Assembly (NCBI RefSeq): GCF_001037495.1
Contig: NZ_KQ089822.1
Coordinates: forward strand, 3,801,938 to 3,865,937
Direction: 5' to 3'
DNA length: 64,000 nucleotides
From: Citrobacter sp. MGH106
GTDB taxonomy: Bacteria > Pseudomonadota > Gammaproteobacteria > Enterobacterales > Enterobacteriaceae
Below the pieces are notes generated by a model, which worked only from the letters and a program-made list of their open reading frames with translations, searched no databases and was not told the DNA's origin. Of this stretch, positions 39,124 through 49,606 are shown in pieces (within the stretch, counting starts at the first letter, position 1; each line of letters begins with the position of its first letter). Position numbers and translations under genes: made by a program.

Positions 39124-39939
39124 GTGACGCATACCCGCGATATTCCACAGTCATTCTGGCGTGATGAACAGCTTCCGTGGCTGGAGCTGCGCAGCACCTG
39201 GTGCAGTCAGCAGGCCTATAAGCGTCACCACCATCCCCAGCTTTCGATTGGGGCGATTCTTGAAGGAGAGACATGCTGCATATGTGATGGCAAGGAATAC
39301 CGCCTGAGCGTAGGCGATCTCATCGTGATCCCGCCTCTGGTGCCTCACAGCTGCAACCCTGTCAGCGGGCAGTTTCGCAGTTACCATATGCTCTATCTTG
39401 ATGCGCAGTGGTGTCGCTCTCATCTTTCAGCATTGAACTGTAACCCGCAATTTTACTCGCCCACACCCGTGATCCATGACCCACCGTTATTTCAGTGCTA
39501 TGTGCATCTTGTGGCGTTAATGCGCCAACAGCGGACGGCGCAAATAACCGATGCAGCAATTGTGCTGCTGCGTTCACTGCCGTTGCTGTCGAGAAAACCA
39601 ACTAACCTAAGCGTCACCAGTCAGTATCTGCGTGAGCGGTTGCAGTCCAGCCTGTTGGCACCGCCCTCGCTGGATGAACTGGCAAATGAATGCAGCATGC
39701 GTAAAGAAACGCTGATCCGTACTTTCAAACAAGATACCGGGCTGACGCCGGGAAGCTACCTGAATATTGTGCGGATTAACTATGCCCGCGGGCGGTTGCG
39801 CGCCGGGGATGATATTGCCGATGTCAGCTACCAGAGCGGGTTTGCCGACCAGAGCCATTTCCATCGCACCTTTGTCCGTTACACCGCAGCCACGCCGCGT
39901 CAGTACGCGTTGGGACGATCAATATCAGACAATAATTAA
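39124..39939 (+). CDS. AraC-family transcriptional regulator
   Basis: 271 residues from the chosen GTG. The N-terminal cupin-type sensor has YKRHHHPQLSIGAILEG and VGDLIVIPPLVPHSCNP. The C-terminal AraC/XylS domain has two helix-turn-helices (LDELANECSMRKETLIRTFKQDTGLTPG and IADVSYQSGFADQSHFHRTFVRYTAATPRQY). GGAGG seven bases before GTG at 39124 decides the start; the frame is open back to 38923. It precedes a LysE-type exporter by 48 bases and probably controls it. Confidence 0.88.
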   Translation: MTHTRDIPQSFWRDEQLPWLELRSTWCSQQAYKRHHHPQLSIGAILEGETCCICDGKEYRLSVGDLIVIPPLVPHSCNPVSGQFRSYHMLYLDAQWCRSHLSALNCNPQFYSPTPVIHDPPLFQCYVHLVALMRQQRTAQITDAAIVLLRSLPLLSRKPTNLSVTSQYLRERLQSSLLAPPSLDELANECSMRKETLIRTFKQDTGLTPGSYLNIVRINYARGRLRAGDDIADVSYQSGFADQSHFHRTFVRYTAATPRQYALGRSISDNN

Positions 39940-39987
39940 TGTTATGTCAGGCGTAGGGTGATCGCAGATTCATATTCTGAGGTCACT

Positions 39988-40641
39988 ATGGAACGGCTTT
40001 CTGCACTCTTCCCCTCCGCTTTTCCCGCACTGGCGCTGGCGCATTTTATGGCGTTGCTCAGTCCCGGGCCGGATTTCTTTTTACTGATCGCCTACGCTGT
40101 ACGTTATCGGCTGCGTGGTAGCGCCGGGCTGTGTGTGGGCATCGCCATCGGCAATGGGTTGTATATCCTGCTGGCAATTATCGGCTGGGGGATCCTGCGA
40201 CAGATCCCTCTGCTGTTTACAGCCATTGAATTACTGGGTGCGCTCTATTTATTGTGGATTGGTAGCCTGCTAATCCGCAGTCGTCCGCAAATCGTGGCTG
40301 GAGCAGATGCCCGCCTCAATCGCCCTGGATTTGGCAAACAACTGCTGCTGGGACTGGGTTCATCACTGCTCAACCCCAAAAATGCGCTGTTCTATCTGGC
40401 GCTGATGACCGCCCTGCTCGGCCCGTCGGTGACGTTGCTACAACAAACCGTTAGCGGTATCTGGATGACGAGCGTAGTGCTGGTCTGGGATCTATTGATC
40501 GTGATGTTCATCGGTTTGCCGCAGATCCAGAAACGGTTAACCAGAGGGATCCTGTGGATCGAGCGCATCGCTGGAGGCGTGTTGATCATCTTCGGCAGCG
40601 CGATCGCACTGCGGTTTTTACACAGCCTCACGCTCAGTTAA
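39988..40641 (+). CDS. LysE/RhtB-family amino-acid exporter
   Basis: 217 residues, about six membrane helices, with the family signature SPGPDFFLLIAYAVRYRLRGSAGLCVGIAIGN in the N-terminal third and LGSSLLNPKNALFYL in the middle. It exports amino acids or analogues. TGAGG precedes the ATG. Adjacent to the AraC-type regulator, a pairing commonly seen for inducible exporters. Substrate unknown. Confidence 0.9.
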   Translation: MERLSALFPSAFPALALAHFMALLSPGPDFFLLIAYAVRYRLRGSAGLCVGIAIGNGLYILLAIIGWGILRQIPLLFTAIELLGALYLLWIGSLLIRSRPQIVAGADARLNRPGFGKQLLLGLGSSLLNPKNALFYLALMTALLGPSVTLLQQTVSGIWMTSVVLVWDLLIVMFIGLPQIQKRLTRGILWIERIAGGVLIIFGSAIALRFLHSLTLS

Positions 40642-40966
40642 GCATGGTGATTTTCTTCAGATTAACCCTATAAACTCGTTTAATTATCATCCAATTCGCA
40701 TTACACTGCGGTTTGACTATTTTCCGTTCAACTTAATTCTCTTCCCGAGGTGTGATGTGCTGATTGTTACCTGTAATCGTTACGCTTTCTGACCTCATCA
40801 GAGATGCGTATGTCCTGTTTGTGCTTCGCGCAGACAGCGTTTTTGATTACATGAAATTCAGTACATCTGCAGTCTGTTTTTTCTGTCACCAGCCTGACGT
40901 CTCAAAAGACGGTATTGAATTTCGCTATTCCCGTTGAGGGTATTCTCCCGACAAGGAGCTGTTTTT
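40642..40966. other. Intergenic region upstream of mdtM
   Basis: 325 bases without a supported gene. A short frame of 16 codons (40804-40854, MRMSCLCFAQT) could be a leader but has only a weak ribosome site. A small hairpin, CGTCT-CAAA-AGACG, lies near 40899-40912. AAGGAG serves mdtM. The mdtM promoter is presumably here but no convincing hexamers stand out. Confidence 0.45.
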
Positions 40967-42208
40967 ATGCAACGGATTTTCGCGTTTTTCGCCCAACGCG
41001 CCACAACGCTATTCTTCCCCATCGCGCTGATTTTATATGACTTCGCCGCCTATTTGTCGACGGACCTGATCCAGCCCGGCATCATTAATGTAGTACGGGA
41101 TTTTAACGCCGATGTCAGCCTGGCACCGGCTGCGGTCAGTCTGTATCTGGCGGGAGGTATGGCGCTGCAGTGGCTGTTAGGTCCGCTTTCCGACCGAATT
41201 GGCCGCCGACCGGTACTGATTGCAGGAGCATTAATCTTTACTCTTGCCTGTGCGGCCACGTTGTTCACCACCTCAATGACGCAATTTCTGATCGCGCGTT
41301 TTATTCAGGGCACCAGCATCTGCTTTATCGCCACGGTAGGTTATGTCACGGTGCAGGAGGCATTTGGTCAAACTAAGGCCATTAAACTGATGGCGATAAT
41401 CACCTCCATTGTGCTGGTTGCGCCGGTTATCGGCCCACTCTCCGGGGCGGCGCTGATGCACTTTGTACACTGGAAGATCCTGTTTGCCATTATCGCCGCT
41501 ATGGGGCTTATCGCCCTGATTGGGTTAGCGTTAGCGATGCCGGAAACTGTCCAGCGCGGCTCGGTGCCGTTCAGTGCGCGCAGCGTACTGCGTGATTTCC
41601 GCGACGTTTTTCGCAACCGGGTGTTCCTCTTTGGCGCAGCCACACTTTCGCTGAGTTATATCCCGATGATGAGCTGGGTAGCGGTTTCGCCAGTGATCCT
41701 GATTGATGCCGGCGGCATGACCACATCGCAGTTTGCCTGGGCGCAGGCTCCGGTATTTGGTGCCGTGATCGTCGCCAATATGGTGGTCGTGCGTTTTGTG
41801 AAGGATCCAACGAAGCCGCGCTTTATCTGGCGTGCTGCGCCCATTCAACTGAGCGGACTGGCGGTACTGATTGGCGGTAATTTGCTGTGGCCGCATGTGT
41901 GGCTGTGGTCGGTGCTGGGGACCAGCCTGTATGCATTTGGCATCGGGATGATCTTCCCAACGCTATTCCGTTTTACGTTGTTTTCTAACAACTTGCCGAA
42001 GGGTACGGTCTCCGCATCGCTAAACATGGTGATCCTGACAGTGATGGCAGTTTCGGTCGAAGTCGGACGCTGGCTGTGGTTTAACGGCGGCAGGCTTTCG
42101 TTTCACCTGTTGGCGGTCGTGGCGGGTATTGCCGTGGTGTTCACGCTGGCCGGATTATTGAAGCGAGTGCGTCAGCATGAGGCAACAGCGTTAGTCACCG
42201 AAAACTAA
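40967..42208 (+). CDS. mdtM: Multidrug/bile-salt MFS transporter MdtM
   Basis: 413 residues, DHA1 drug:proton antiporter family with 12 helices. Motif D is [15 protein letters not shown] at helix 1, motif A is [16 protein letters not shown], and motif C is [13 protein letters not shown] in helix 5. E. coli MdtM exports chloramphenicol, quaternary cations and bile salts and contributes to alkaline tolerance. Start at 40967 (MQRIFAFF) is preceded by AAGGAG. Flanking accessory genes differ from E. coli. Confidence 0.93.
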   Translation: MQRIFAFFAQRATTLFFPIALILYDFAAYLSTDLIQPGIINVVRDFNADVSLAPAAVSLYLAGGMALQWLLGPLSDRIGRRPVLIAGALIFTLACAATLFTTSMTQFLIARFIQGTSICFIATVGYVTVQEAFGQTKAIKLMAIITSIVLVAPVIGPLSGAALMHFVHWKILFAIIAAMGLIALIGLALAMPETVQRGSVPFSARSVLRDFRDVFRNRVFLFGAATLSLSYIPMMSWVAVSPVILIDAGGMTTSQFAWAQAPVFGAVIVANMVVVRFVKDPTKPRFIWRAAPIQLSGLAVLIGGNLLWPHVWLWSVLGTSLYAFGIGMIFPTLFRFTLFSNNLPKGTVSASLNMVILTVMAVSVEVGRWLWFNGGRLSFHLLAVVAGIAVVFTLAGLLKRVRQHEATALVTEN

Positions 42209-42219
42209 ACTTCTATAAG

Positions 42220-42298
42220 CTGCCCCCGGTACCTGAACACTAATATTCGTGTTTGCAAGTCGGGGGCAAGCCATAACAAGCCATAAGAAGCCATAAAT
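42220..42298. repeat. Hairpin followed by three 10-bp direct repeats
   Basis: TGCCCCCG and CGGGGGCA form an 8-bp stem enclosing a second arm pair (AACAC/GTGTT), about 50 bases in all. The motif AAGCCATAA then repeats three times at exact 10-bp spacing (42269-42298). It lies between convergent mdtM and the YagU-like gene. The hairpin might terminate mdtM; the repeats remain unexplained. Confidence 0.6.
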
Positions 42299-42315
42299 AG
42301 TGCATCTACTTTTGA

Positions 42316-42876
42316 TCATCTGGCTAAATGTAACGGAACTTCAGCATCCGGTTCATGCGTGATCCGATTTCTCAGGTCACGGCGAATCATTTCAATCACC
42401 CAAAACCAAAAAATGTGCCCCACTATTTCAGAAACATATTCATCGAATGGTAGTTGGGACAACGGTGGTGAAAGATGAAATGCCGGGATGAAGATACCAT
42501 GAACAGCCACTGTCACGATCAACCCCGCTAATACACCTTGCCAAAGTTTTACTTTCGGAAAAATTTCAGCAGCGACACAGTAACCCACGGCAAAGACTAA
42601 GGAAAAAATGATGTGCGTTACCATCACCGGATTAATCACGTGTTCTGAAAAAGTGTAAACCGTCTGCGTCGGATCAATCCCCAGATAGTCTCTCAGGAAA
42701 AGATACGGCGGATTAAATTCATTACGTCCCAAAGAAAACGTTCTGGGAGGAAGTGGGACTTCAGCCCCCCACTTAACAAATGCAGAGAGAATCCCGGAAA
42801 CGATACCAACCAGTAACGCGACACCATAATGACGACGTTCCGGCGCTGTTCTTATAAAAAAATCATTAAGATTCAT
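42316..42876 (-). CDS. YagU-family (DUF1440) inner-membrane protein
   Basis: 186 residues with about four membrane segments. Family features are [15 protein letters not shown], the [29 protein letters not shown] core, and the end [20 protein letters not shown]. Strongly similar to E. coli YagU, which supports acid resistance, but it lies in a different place, so it may be a second copy. Start at 42876 chosen; the ribosome site is weak. Confidence 0.88.
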   Translation of the reverse strand: MNLNDFFIRTAPERRHYGVALLVGIVSGILSAFVKWGAEVPLPPRTFSLGRNEFNPPYLFLRDYLGIDPTQTVYTFSEHVINPVMVTHIIFSLVFAVGYCVAAEIFPKVKLWQGVLAGLIVTVAVHGIFIPAFHLSPPLSQLPFDEYVSEIVGHIFWFWVIEMIRRDLRNRITHEPDAEVPLHLAR

Positions 42877-43060
42877 AATATAACCATCCCTTACGTAAAA
42901 TAATAACATTGAGGATCCTGATCAATGCTACCCGTATGAGATGATGGAAATTGTGACAAAGATTAATTTTGACAAAAAATGATCTAATTTGATTTTAAAT
43001 GATGTATTTTGATTGGTATTGTCGACCACAACTTCTATGCAACCCCGCAAAACAAGCACT

Positions 43061-43095
43061 TTATCCGGCCTGTGTAGCCACAGCAGGCCGGATAA
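43061..43095. repeat. REP-type palindrome downstream of the metC-like gene
   Basis: TTATCCGGCCTG and CAGGCCGGATAA form a perfect 12-bp stem with an 11-base loop, the REP consensus. It lies 24 bases after the stop of the minus-strand PLP enzyme and may protect or terminate its transcript. Confidence 0.85.
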
Positions 43096-43118
43096 GCGTC
43101 TGCATTTATCACTTTACG

Positions 43119-44309
43119 TTACGCGATTCGTGCAAACCCCGCTTCCAGATCAGCAATCAGATCGCCAACATCTTCCAGGCCGATATGCACCCTGACCAGC
43201 GTTCCGCTGAAATCGACATCCCCGGCTGGGCGAATGCTGTTCAGCTCTTCCGGCTGGTTGGCCAGAATGAGTGATTCGAATCCTCCCCACGAATAGGCCA
43301 TATGGAACAAAGAAAAATTATCGAGAAAATTCGCCATCTGTTCGTCGGTCAGTCTCTTTTTCAGGACAAACGAGAACAGGCCTGAGCTACCGGCAAAATC
43401 ACGCTGAAAATACTCATGACCGGGGCATTCCGGTAACGCCGGATGATTCACCCGCGCCACTTCAGGTCTCGCCGACAGCCAACGCGCAATATGGATGCTG
43501 CTCTCCTGGTGCTGTTTAAGACGTACAGCCAGCGTACGTAATCCGCGGCTACCGTTGTAAGCCGTATCGGCATCCAGCGTTTGCCCCATCAGATAGGAGT
43601 TTTCACGCAAACGATCCCAACAGCGGGCGTTCGACACCGCCGTCCCCAGCATGCCGTCCGAATGGCCAATGGTGTACTTCGTGCCAGCCTGAATGGAAAT
43701 ATCCACGCCGAAGTCCAGCGCTTTAAACAGCACTCCCGCCGCCCAGGTGTTGTCGATCATGATGACGATCTCTGGGTTCACCGCGCGGATCGCCTTCACC
43801 ATTCCCGGCACGTCCTGCACTTCCATAGTGATTGAACTGGGGGATTCCAGGAACACCACTTTCGTCTCAGGGCGCAGAAGATCGACAATGCCTGCACCAA
43901 TTAGCGGATCGTAATAAGTGGTTTCCACATTGAATTTACACAGGATCTTATTACAGAAATCCTGAGTGGGTTCATAGGCCGCTCCGGTCATCAGGATATG
44001 ATCGCCGCTTTGGACAAACGCCAGAATCGCATTGGTGACCGCCGCCGCACCGCACGGGTACAGCGCACAACCCGCACCGCCTTCCAGGTCGCTCATTGCC
44101 TTCTGGAATGCGAAGTGTGTGTAAGTTCCGCGACGACCGTAGAACAGTTCGCCATTCGCACGATTGGCGGTGGCAAATTTTTTGTCCTTCACGGTATCGA
44201 ACACCAGCGAAGAGGCGCGCTGGATCACCGGATTCACCGCTCCCTGGGTGTAACGTTTGTCGCGACCAGCAACGACCAGTTGCGTTTCAAGCTTGATTGC
44301 GTCTTTCAT
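43119..44309 (-). CDS. Cystathionine beta-lyase-like PLP enzyme (MetC family)
   Basis: 396 residues, Cys/Met-metabolism PLP fold. PLP lysine is predicted at Lys211 in [14 protein letters not shown]; Tyr57 in LFYGRRGT and Tyr112 in AAYEPT match the MetC active site. It could cleave C-S bonds of cystathionine, cystine or similar. It is not metC by position. The gene lies 31 bases downstream of a dicarboxylate/amino-acid symporter gene, with a divergent LysR regulator, suggesting uptake and breakdown of a sulphur amino acid. Specificity is inference. Confidence 0.85.
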   Translation of the reverse strand: MKDAIKLETQLVVAGRDKRYTQGAVNPVIQRASSLVFDTVKDKKFATANRANGELFYGRRGTYTHFAFQKAMSDLEGGAGCALYPCGAAAVTNAILAFVQSGDHILMTGAAYEPTQDFCNKILCKFNVETTYYDPLIGAGIVDLLRPETKVVFLESPSSITMEVQDVPGMVKAIRAVNPEIVIMIDNTWAAGVLFKALDFGVDISIQAGTKYTIGHSDGMLGTAVSNARCWDRLRENSYLMGQTLDADTAYNGSRGLRTLAVRLKQHQESSIHIARWLSARPEVARVNHPALPECPGHEYFQRDFAGSSGLFSFVLKKRLTDEQMANFLDNFSLFHMAYSWGGFESLILANQPEELNSIRPAGDVDFSGTLVRVHIGLEDVGDLIADLEAGFARIA

Positions 44310-44340
44310 AACTTCTCCTGTTCTAAATCCGTGTGAAAAC

Positions 44341-45573
44341 CTATACCACCGCAGCAGTAGAGTTTATTTCAGTATTGGTCTGCTTTTTTCCAGCGAACCG
44401 CTCAACAATCTGTGCCGCATTCAAATCATGGATCACGTTAATCAGCGTGGCCGGAGCATCGGTAATCGTGCCCAGCACCACCAGCATCGGGATGGCTTCC
44501 ATCGGCAAGCCCAGCGTCGTCACGATAAAAATCTCGCCTAAAAACGCCCCACCTGGTACACCGCCGACAATAATGGCGGAGAGAACGGCAATCAGCATCG
44601 TCAGGAAGAATGTCTCAGTGGTGAACTCCATGCCCAGCACCGAATAGATAAAGACGATTTTCAGTGCGGCAATCATCGCCACGCCGCCTTTATTCAGGTT
44701 GACCAGTAGCGGAATAGAGACATCAACGATTTCCGGGTTAATTCCCATCGCCTTACCCGCACGTAGTGTCACAGGAAGTGTGCCCAGTGAAGAACACGTC
44801 CCTAACGCCGTGGCTGACGGTTCAATCGCATTACGCCAGAAGGCTTTAACCGCCGGAATACCGCCGCCAATATACGAATAGAGAATAGAACCCAAAACGA
44901 AGTAGACCAGCGTGGCAACCATAAACAGACCAATGGCGCGGGCAAAGGTTAACAGTAGACCAGAGTCCTGGCTGGCCATCGTGGCGGCGAAATAGCAGCC
45001 AAGACCAATCGGCGCCACTTTCATAATGATTGAAACGATCTTCATGATGACGGTGTTGGCATCTTCCAGCAGCGACGCAATACGCTTACCCGCCTGTTCA
45101 GATTGTCCTATCGCCACTCCGGCGATAATCGCCATCACGATCAGCGCCAGAATATTGGACTTAGAGAACAGCCCGATAAAGTCACTGGTGGTGATCATAC
45201 TGACAAAATCCATCTTGCCGCTGCCCGCCTGTACAGACTGCGAAAGATCGATAGTGACGCCCTGCGCCGGGTTATACCATAGCGCCAGCGCCACAATTCC
45301 AGCAGCCGGAATAAAGGCCATTGCGATCGAGACAATAAAGATAATCGCCATAATACGTCCCAGCCTTTTCAGGTCGGTCATACTGGCGATGGAGGACATG
45401 ACGCTGATACCCACCAGCGGCACAATAATCATAAATAACAGGTTTAAAAATATCTGACCTATTGGTTGGAGTTTACTTGCAAACGTCGGGGCATAAATAC
45501 CTAATAAGCCACCAATAACCAGAGCAATTAATAAAATAATCGACGATTTGTAGGGTTCGAGTCGTGACCACAT
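44341..45573 (-). CDS. DAACS-family cation:amino-acid/dicarboxylate symporter
   Basis: 410 residues, about eight membrane helices and two re-entrant loops. The serine-rich loop is [12 protein letters not shown], and the C-terminal motif is [17 protein letters not shown]. The usual Na+-site motif NMDGT of helix 7 reads NLNKGG here, so ion coupling or substrate may differ from well-studied members. Operon with the metC-like lyase. First gene after the divergent promoter region shared with the LysR gene. Confidence 0.87.
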   Translation of the reverse strand: MWSRLEPYKSSIILLIALVIGGLLGIYAPTFASKLQPIGQIFLNLLFMIIVPLVGISVMSSIASMTDLKRLGRIMAIIFIVSIAMAFIPAAGIVALALWYNPAQGVTIDLSQSVQAGSGKMDFVSMITTSDFIGLFSKSNILALIVMAIIAGVAIGQSEQAGKRIASLLEDANTVIMKIVSIIMKVAPIGLGCYFAATMASQDSGLLLTFARAIGLFMVATLVYFVLGSILYSYIGGGIPAVKAFWRNAIEPSATALGTCSSLGTLPVTLRAGKAMGINPEIVDVSIPLLVNLNKGGVAMIAALKIVFIYSVLGMEFTTETFFLTMLIAVLSAIIVGGVPGGAFLGEIFIVTTLGLPMEAIPMLVVLGTITDAPATLINVIHDLNAAQIVERFAGKKQTNTEINSTAAVV

Positions 45574-45654
45574 AATGGGTACCTTTAAAATTATAAAATA
45601 TTAAATGAGATTAAATTCACATTTTGATGAGTTTTCGCTCCGCCTCCTTATATT

Positions 45655-45677
45655 TGTGATGCAACTCACTTAAGTTG
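45655..45677. promoter_or_regulatory. CRP-like site and LysR-type inverted repeat
   Basis: TGTGA-N6-TCACT at 45655-45670 is one base off the CRP consensus. CAACT-N6-AGTTG at 45662-45677 overlaps it and has the form of a LysR-type operator. Both lie between the divergent symporter and lysR genes, 80 bases from the symporter start. Confidence 0.5.
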
Positions 45678-45796
45678 TTATTTTTTCATTTTGCCAGCAA
45701 GTTGTTTCCTGTGATTCAATAGTTGCATGTTTAAAACGCGAATGTAACGGCCTATTCGTACCGTTTATGCAAATCACTTGTGAATTTAAGGAAACA

Positions 45797-46723
45797 ATGA
45801 GCACGCCGATTTCACTCAAGCATCTGGAGTTTTTTGTCAAAATCGTCGACTGCGGAGGATTATCTGAAGCCGCCGCGCAACTCAACGTATCGCCTTCAGC
45901 GGTAAGTAAAAGCCTGACTGCCATGGAGGACACGCTGGGTACGACATTAATTAAACGTACCACCCGCAGTATTACTCTGACCGATGCAGGGCAATATTTA
46001 TTTAACCGCGCGAATAAGTTATTGAAAGAGTTTGATGAAACGCTGAACACGACCTCCGGCTATTACCACAGTCCGCAGGGTGAATTACGTATAACCTGTT
46101 CGATTGCTTTTGGTTATTCACGACTGGTAAACCTGGTAGATAAATATCGCTCCCAGTTCCCGGATGTGAATCTGTATATCGATCTCAACGATAACTTTGT
46201 CAATCTGAACGAAACAGATTTCGACATCGCCCTGCGCATCTCCACAGCACCGCCACAAAACTATGCGATGCGCAAGCTGGTGCCTATCCGCTGGGCGTAC
46301 TGCGCATCACCCGGCTACCTTGCCAAAAAAGGTATGCCCCAGCACCGTAGCGATCTGGTGAATCATGATTGTCTGGTTTACCCCGGCCTCACGCCGGTGC
46401 TAAAAGTGGCAGATGAACAGGATCGTCTGCATCAGTTGAAGCTGCACATGCCAATCCAGGCCAACAGCAGTCTGGTATTGCTGAAATCGGTATTAGAAGA
46501 TCAAGGGGTGGCGTATTTACCCACCTATCTGATTGGCGATCATATTCAAAAAGAAGAGATAACGCCGCTGATGCTCGATGGCACCATCACCTGCGAAACC
46601 CACGCCCTTTACGCGCTCTATTTTCCCAGCAAGTACAGTAATCCGAAGGTGCGATCGTTTATCGACTTTCTGGTAACGGAACTCGGTCCATTACCCGCAT
46701 GGGACAACTGGATCCCTGGGTAA
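45797..46723 (+). CDS. LysR-family transcriptional regulator
   Basis: 308 residues. An N-terminal winged helix-turn-helix (LEFFVKIVDCGGLSEAAAQLNVSPSAVSKSLTAMEDTLGTTLIKRTTR) is followed by the effector-binding domain. The ATG at 45797 is preceded by TAAGGA; an upstream in-frame ATG at 45767 is less likely. Divergent from the symporter-lyase operon, its probable target. It is of the CrgA-like class, judging by the sensing domain. Confidence 0.9.
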   Translation: MSTPISLKHLEFFVKIVDCGGLSEAAAQLNVSPSAVSKSLTAMEDTLGTTLIKRTTRSITLTDAGQYLFNRANKLLKEFDETLNTTSGYYHSPQGELRITCSIAFGYSRLVNLVDKYRSQFPDVNLYIDLNDNFVNLNETDFDIALRISTAPPQNYAMRKLVPIRWAYCASPGYLAKKGMPQHRSDLVNHDCLVYPGLTPVLKVADEQDRLHQLKLHMPIQANSSLVLLKSVLEDQGVAYLPTYLIGDHIQKEEITPLMLDGTITCETHALYALYFPSKYSNPKVRSFIDFLVTELGPLPAWDNWIPG

Positions 46724-46796
46724 AATCTCCACCTAAAAATGGGAGGTACGCCACATTTTTTGCGCGATCCCAGCGTCTGGCTCTATCCTTAAGCCT

Positions 46797-48077
46797 ATGA
46801 ATAAAATTACTGAACTCAAACGCGCCAAGCGACTGGCGCTCTCTCTGCTGCTGATCGCTGCTGCGACGTTCGTCATCACCCTGTTTCTGCCGCCAAACTT
46901 CTGGGTACTCGGAATCAAGGCGATAGCCGAAGCGGCGATGGTTGGCGCACTGGCGGACTGGTTCGCCGTGGTGGCACTTTTTCGTCGGGTACCGATTCCA
47001 TTTATCTCGCAACACACGGCGATCATCCCGCGTAACAAAGACAGAATCGGCGAGAACCTCGGTCAGTTCGTGCAGGAAAAATTCCTCGATACCCAGTCGC
47101 TGGTGGCGTTGATCCGCCGCCATGAGCCGGCCTTGCTGATTGGTAACTGGTTCAGCCAGCCGGAAAACGCCCAGCGCATTGGTCAGCACCTGCTGCAAAT
47201 TATGAGTGGTTTTCTCGAACTGACCGACGACTCCCGCATCCAGCGGCTGATCAAGCGCGCGGTGCACAAGGCTATCGACAAGGTTGATCTTTCCGGTACC
47301 AGTGCGCTAATGCTGGAAAGCATGACCAAAAACAATCGCCACCAGGAGCTGCTCGACACTCTGATTACGCAGTTGATCACCCTGCTACAGCGCGACAGCT
47401 CACGGGCGTTTATTGCGCAGCAGATCGTGCGCTGGCTGGAGACAGAACACCCGCTAAAAGCGAAACTCCTGCCGACCGAATGGCTGGGCGAGCACAGCGC
47501 CGAGCTGGTGTCTGATGCGGTCAACTCCCTGCTGGATGACATCAGCCACGATCGGACGCATCAGATCCGCCATGCCTTCGATCGCGCCACGTTTAAACTG
47601 ATTGATAAGCTCAAACACGATCCGGAGATGGCTGTCCGGGCGGAAAGTCTCAAAAGCTATCTGAAAGAGGATGAAGCCTTTAACCGTTATCTCGGCGAGT
47701 TGTGGGCGGATCTGCGCCAGTGGGTGAAAACCGACATTAACGCCGACGATTCCCGCGTGAAACAGCGTATCGCCAGTGCCGGGCAGTGGTTCGGTGAAAC
47801 GCTGGTTGCCGACAGCGCCTTGCGCGCTTCGCTGAATGGGCATCTTGAGCAGGCCGCGCGTAAGATCGCACCGGAGTTCGCTACCTTCCTGACACGCCAT
47901 ATCAGCGACACGGTAAAAAGCTGGGATGCGCGTGATATGTCACAGCAAATCGAGCTGAACATCGGCAAAGATTTGCAGTTTATTCGCGTCAACGGCACGC
48001 TGGTTGGCGGTTCTATAGGACTGGTGTTATATCTGTTGTCGCAAATTCCTTCCCTGCTGACACTGCCGAATTTTTAA
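46797..48077 (+). CDS. yjiN: DUF445 membrane-anchored protein YjiN
   Basis: 426 residues, the E. coli length. Hydrophobic segments lie near the N-terminus (about 15-35 and 40-65) and at the C-terminus (about 400-420), with a long alpha-helical middle. The family signature is [43 protein letters not shown]. Function unknown; E. coli YjiN has been linked to stress tolerance. A DUF2164 gene follows after 9 bases. Confidence 0.92.
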   Translation: MNKITELKRAKRLALSLLLIAAATFVITLFLPPNFWVLGIKAIAEAAMVGALADWFAVVALFRRVPIPFISQHTAIIPRNKDRIGENLGQFVQEKFLDTQSLVALIRRHEPALLIGNWFSQPENAQRIGQHLLQIMSGFLELTDDSRIQRLIKRAVHKAIDKVDLSGTSALMLESMTKNNRHQELLDTLITQLITLLQRDSSRAFIAQQIVRWLETEHPLKAKLLPTEWLGEHSAELVSDAVNSLLDDISHDRTHQIRHAFDRATFKLIDKLKHDPEMAVRAESLKSYLKEDEAFNRYLGELWADLRQWVKTDINADDSRVKQRIASAGQWFGETLVADSALRASLNGHLEQAARKIAPEFATFLTRHISDTVKSWDARDMSQQIELNIGKDLQFIRVNGTLVGGSIGLVLYLLSQIPSLLTLPNF

Positions 48078-48086
48078 GGAGAAAAA

Positions 48087-48326
48087 ATGGCTGAAATCAC
48101 TCTGGCCCCGGCGGATCGTGATCGTCTGCGTAGCGAGCTTGAAACGTACTGTAGCGACCACTTTGATCTTGAGCTTGAACAATTCGACGCCGAGTTCTTT
48201 ATTGATTTTATTATCGAAAAACTGGGATCTGCTTTCTACAACGCGGGAATTGAAGAGGCGATCCGCACCCATATTGCCTGGAGCGAACGGATCCAGGAAG
48301 AAATGGATCTGAAGAAAATTCTATGA
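48087..48326 (+). CDS. DUF2164 small protein
   Basis: 79 residues, acidic, with ELEQFDAEFFIDFIIEKLGSAFYNAGIEEA, the characteristic DUF2164 core. TAAGGAG lies 5 bases before the ATG and overlaps the yjiN stop region, so the two are co-translated. Function unknown. Confidence 0.85.
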   Translation: MAEITLAPADRDRLRSELETYCSDHFDLELEQFDAEFFIDFIIEKLGSAFYNAGIEEAIRTHIAWSERIQEEMDLKKIL

Positions 48327-48445
48327 CCGCATACTGTAGATGGACAAATGTATACATCGCGAGGGAGATCAATAAATACACAATAACTATAAGGTTATAA
48401 TGCGGCGTCTTTTCACTGTCTCCCGTGTTACGGGGAAGGAAAACC

Positions 48446-49597
48446 ATGTCGCTTATCACTGATTTACCCGCCATTTTCAACCAATTCTCCGACGCTCGTC
48501 AGAAAGGCTTCCTTACCGTAATGGATCTTAAAGAGCAGGGAATTCCGCTCGTTGGGACCTATTGCACCTTTATGCCGCAAGAGATCGCGATGGCTGCTGG
48601 CGCTGTTGTCGTTTCGCTGTGTTCCACCTCTGACGAAACCATTGAAGAAGCTGAAAAGGACCTCCCGCGTAACCTCTGTCCGTTGATCAAAAGCAGCTAC
48701 GGCTTTGGTAAAACCGACAAATGCCCCTACTTCTACTTTTCTGACCTGGTGGTGGGCGAAACCACCTGCGACGGCAAGAAGAAGATGTACGAGTACATGG
48801 CCGAATTTAAAGCGGTACATGTGATGCAACTGCCCAACAGCGCCAACGATGCGGCCTCTCGTGCGCTATGGAAAGCTGAGATCCTGCGTCTGCAACAAGG
48901 TATCGAAGCCCGTTTTGGTACCCCTATTACCGAAGCTGCGCTACGTGAAGCCATTATGCTCAAAAACAGAGAACGTCGCGCGCTGGCGAATTTCTACCGC
49001 GTTGGCCAACTCAACCCGCCTGCGCTCAGCGGCAGTGACATCCTGAAAGTGGTGTACGGCGCGACCTTCCGTTTTGATAAAGAGGCGCTTATCGACGAGC
49101 TGAACAGCATGGCCGAGCGCGTACGTCAGGAATGGCAGGACGGCAAACGCCTGGAATCACGGCCCCGCATTCTGATCACCGGTTGTCCTATTGGCGGTGC
49201 GGCAGAAAAAGTGGTCCGCGCCATTGAAGATAACGGCGGCTGGGTGGTGGGCTATGAAAACTGCACCGGTGCTAAAGCCACAGAACAGTGCGTGGAAGAA
49301 ACCGGCGACGTCTATGATGCGCTGACCGATAAATATCTCGCTATTGGTTGCTCCTGTATCTCACCTAACGATCAGCGTCTGAAAATGCTCAGCCAGATGG
49401 TCGAAGAGTATCAAGCCGACGGCGTTGTCGATGTTATCCTACAAGCCTGTCATACCTATGCCGTTGAATCACTTGCGATTAAACGCCACGTTCGCCAGCA
49501 ACACAATATTCCTTATATCGCCATTGAAACTGACTACTCCAGCGCAGATATCGGCCAGTTGAGCACCCGCGTTGCCGCGTTTATTGAAATGCTGTGA
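48446..49597 (+). CDS. yjiM: HgdB-like iron-sulphur protein YjiM (double-cubane type)
   Basis: 383 residues. It resembles the beta subunit of 2-hydroxyacyl-CoA dehydratases. Cysteines in GTYCTF, SSYGFGKTDKCPYF, the ITGCPIGG segment and GCSCISPND are the likely cluster ligands. E. coli YjiM belongs to a group related to double-cubane cluster proteins that perform low-potential reductions powered by the partner ATPase. GGGGAAGGA precedes the ATG at 48446. Operon with yjiL and a DUF3343 gene. Confidence 0.93.
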   Translation: MSLITDLPAIFNQFSDARQKGFLTVMDLKEQGIPLVGTYCTFMPQEIAMAAGAVVVSLCSTSDETIEEAEKDLPRNLCPLIKSSYGFGKTDKCPYFYFSDLVVGETTCDGKKKMYEYMAEFKAVHVMQLPNSANDAASRALWKAEILRLQQGIEARFGTPITEAALREAIMLKNRERRALANFYRVGQLNPPALSGSDILKVVYGATFRFDKEALIDELNSMAERVRQEWQDGKRLESRPRILITGCPIGGAAEKVVRAIEDNGGWVVGYENCTGAKATEQCVEETGDVYDALTDKYLAIGCSCISPNDQRLKMLSQMVEEYQADGVVDVILQACHTYAVESLAIKRHVRQQHNIPYIAIETDYSSADIGQLSTRVAAFIEML

Positions 49598-49606
49598 GGA
49601 GCACGG

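Noticed and set aside
42269-42298. CRISPR-like repeats
   Set aside because: The repeats are 10 bp long without spacers, unlike any CRISPR array; no cas genes in the window.
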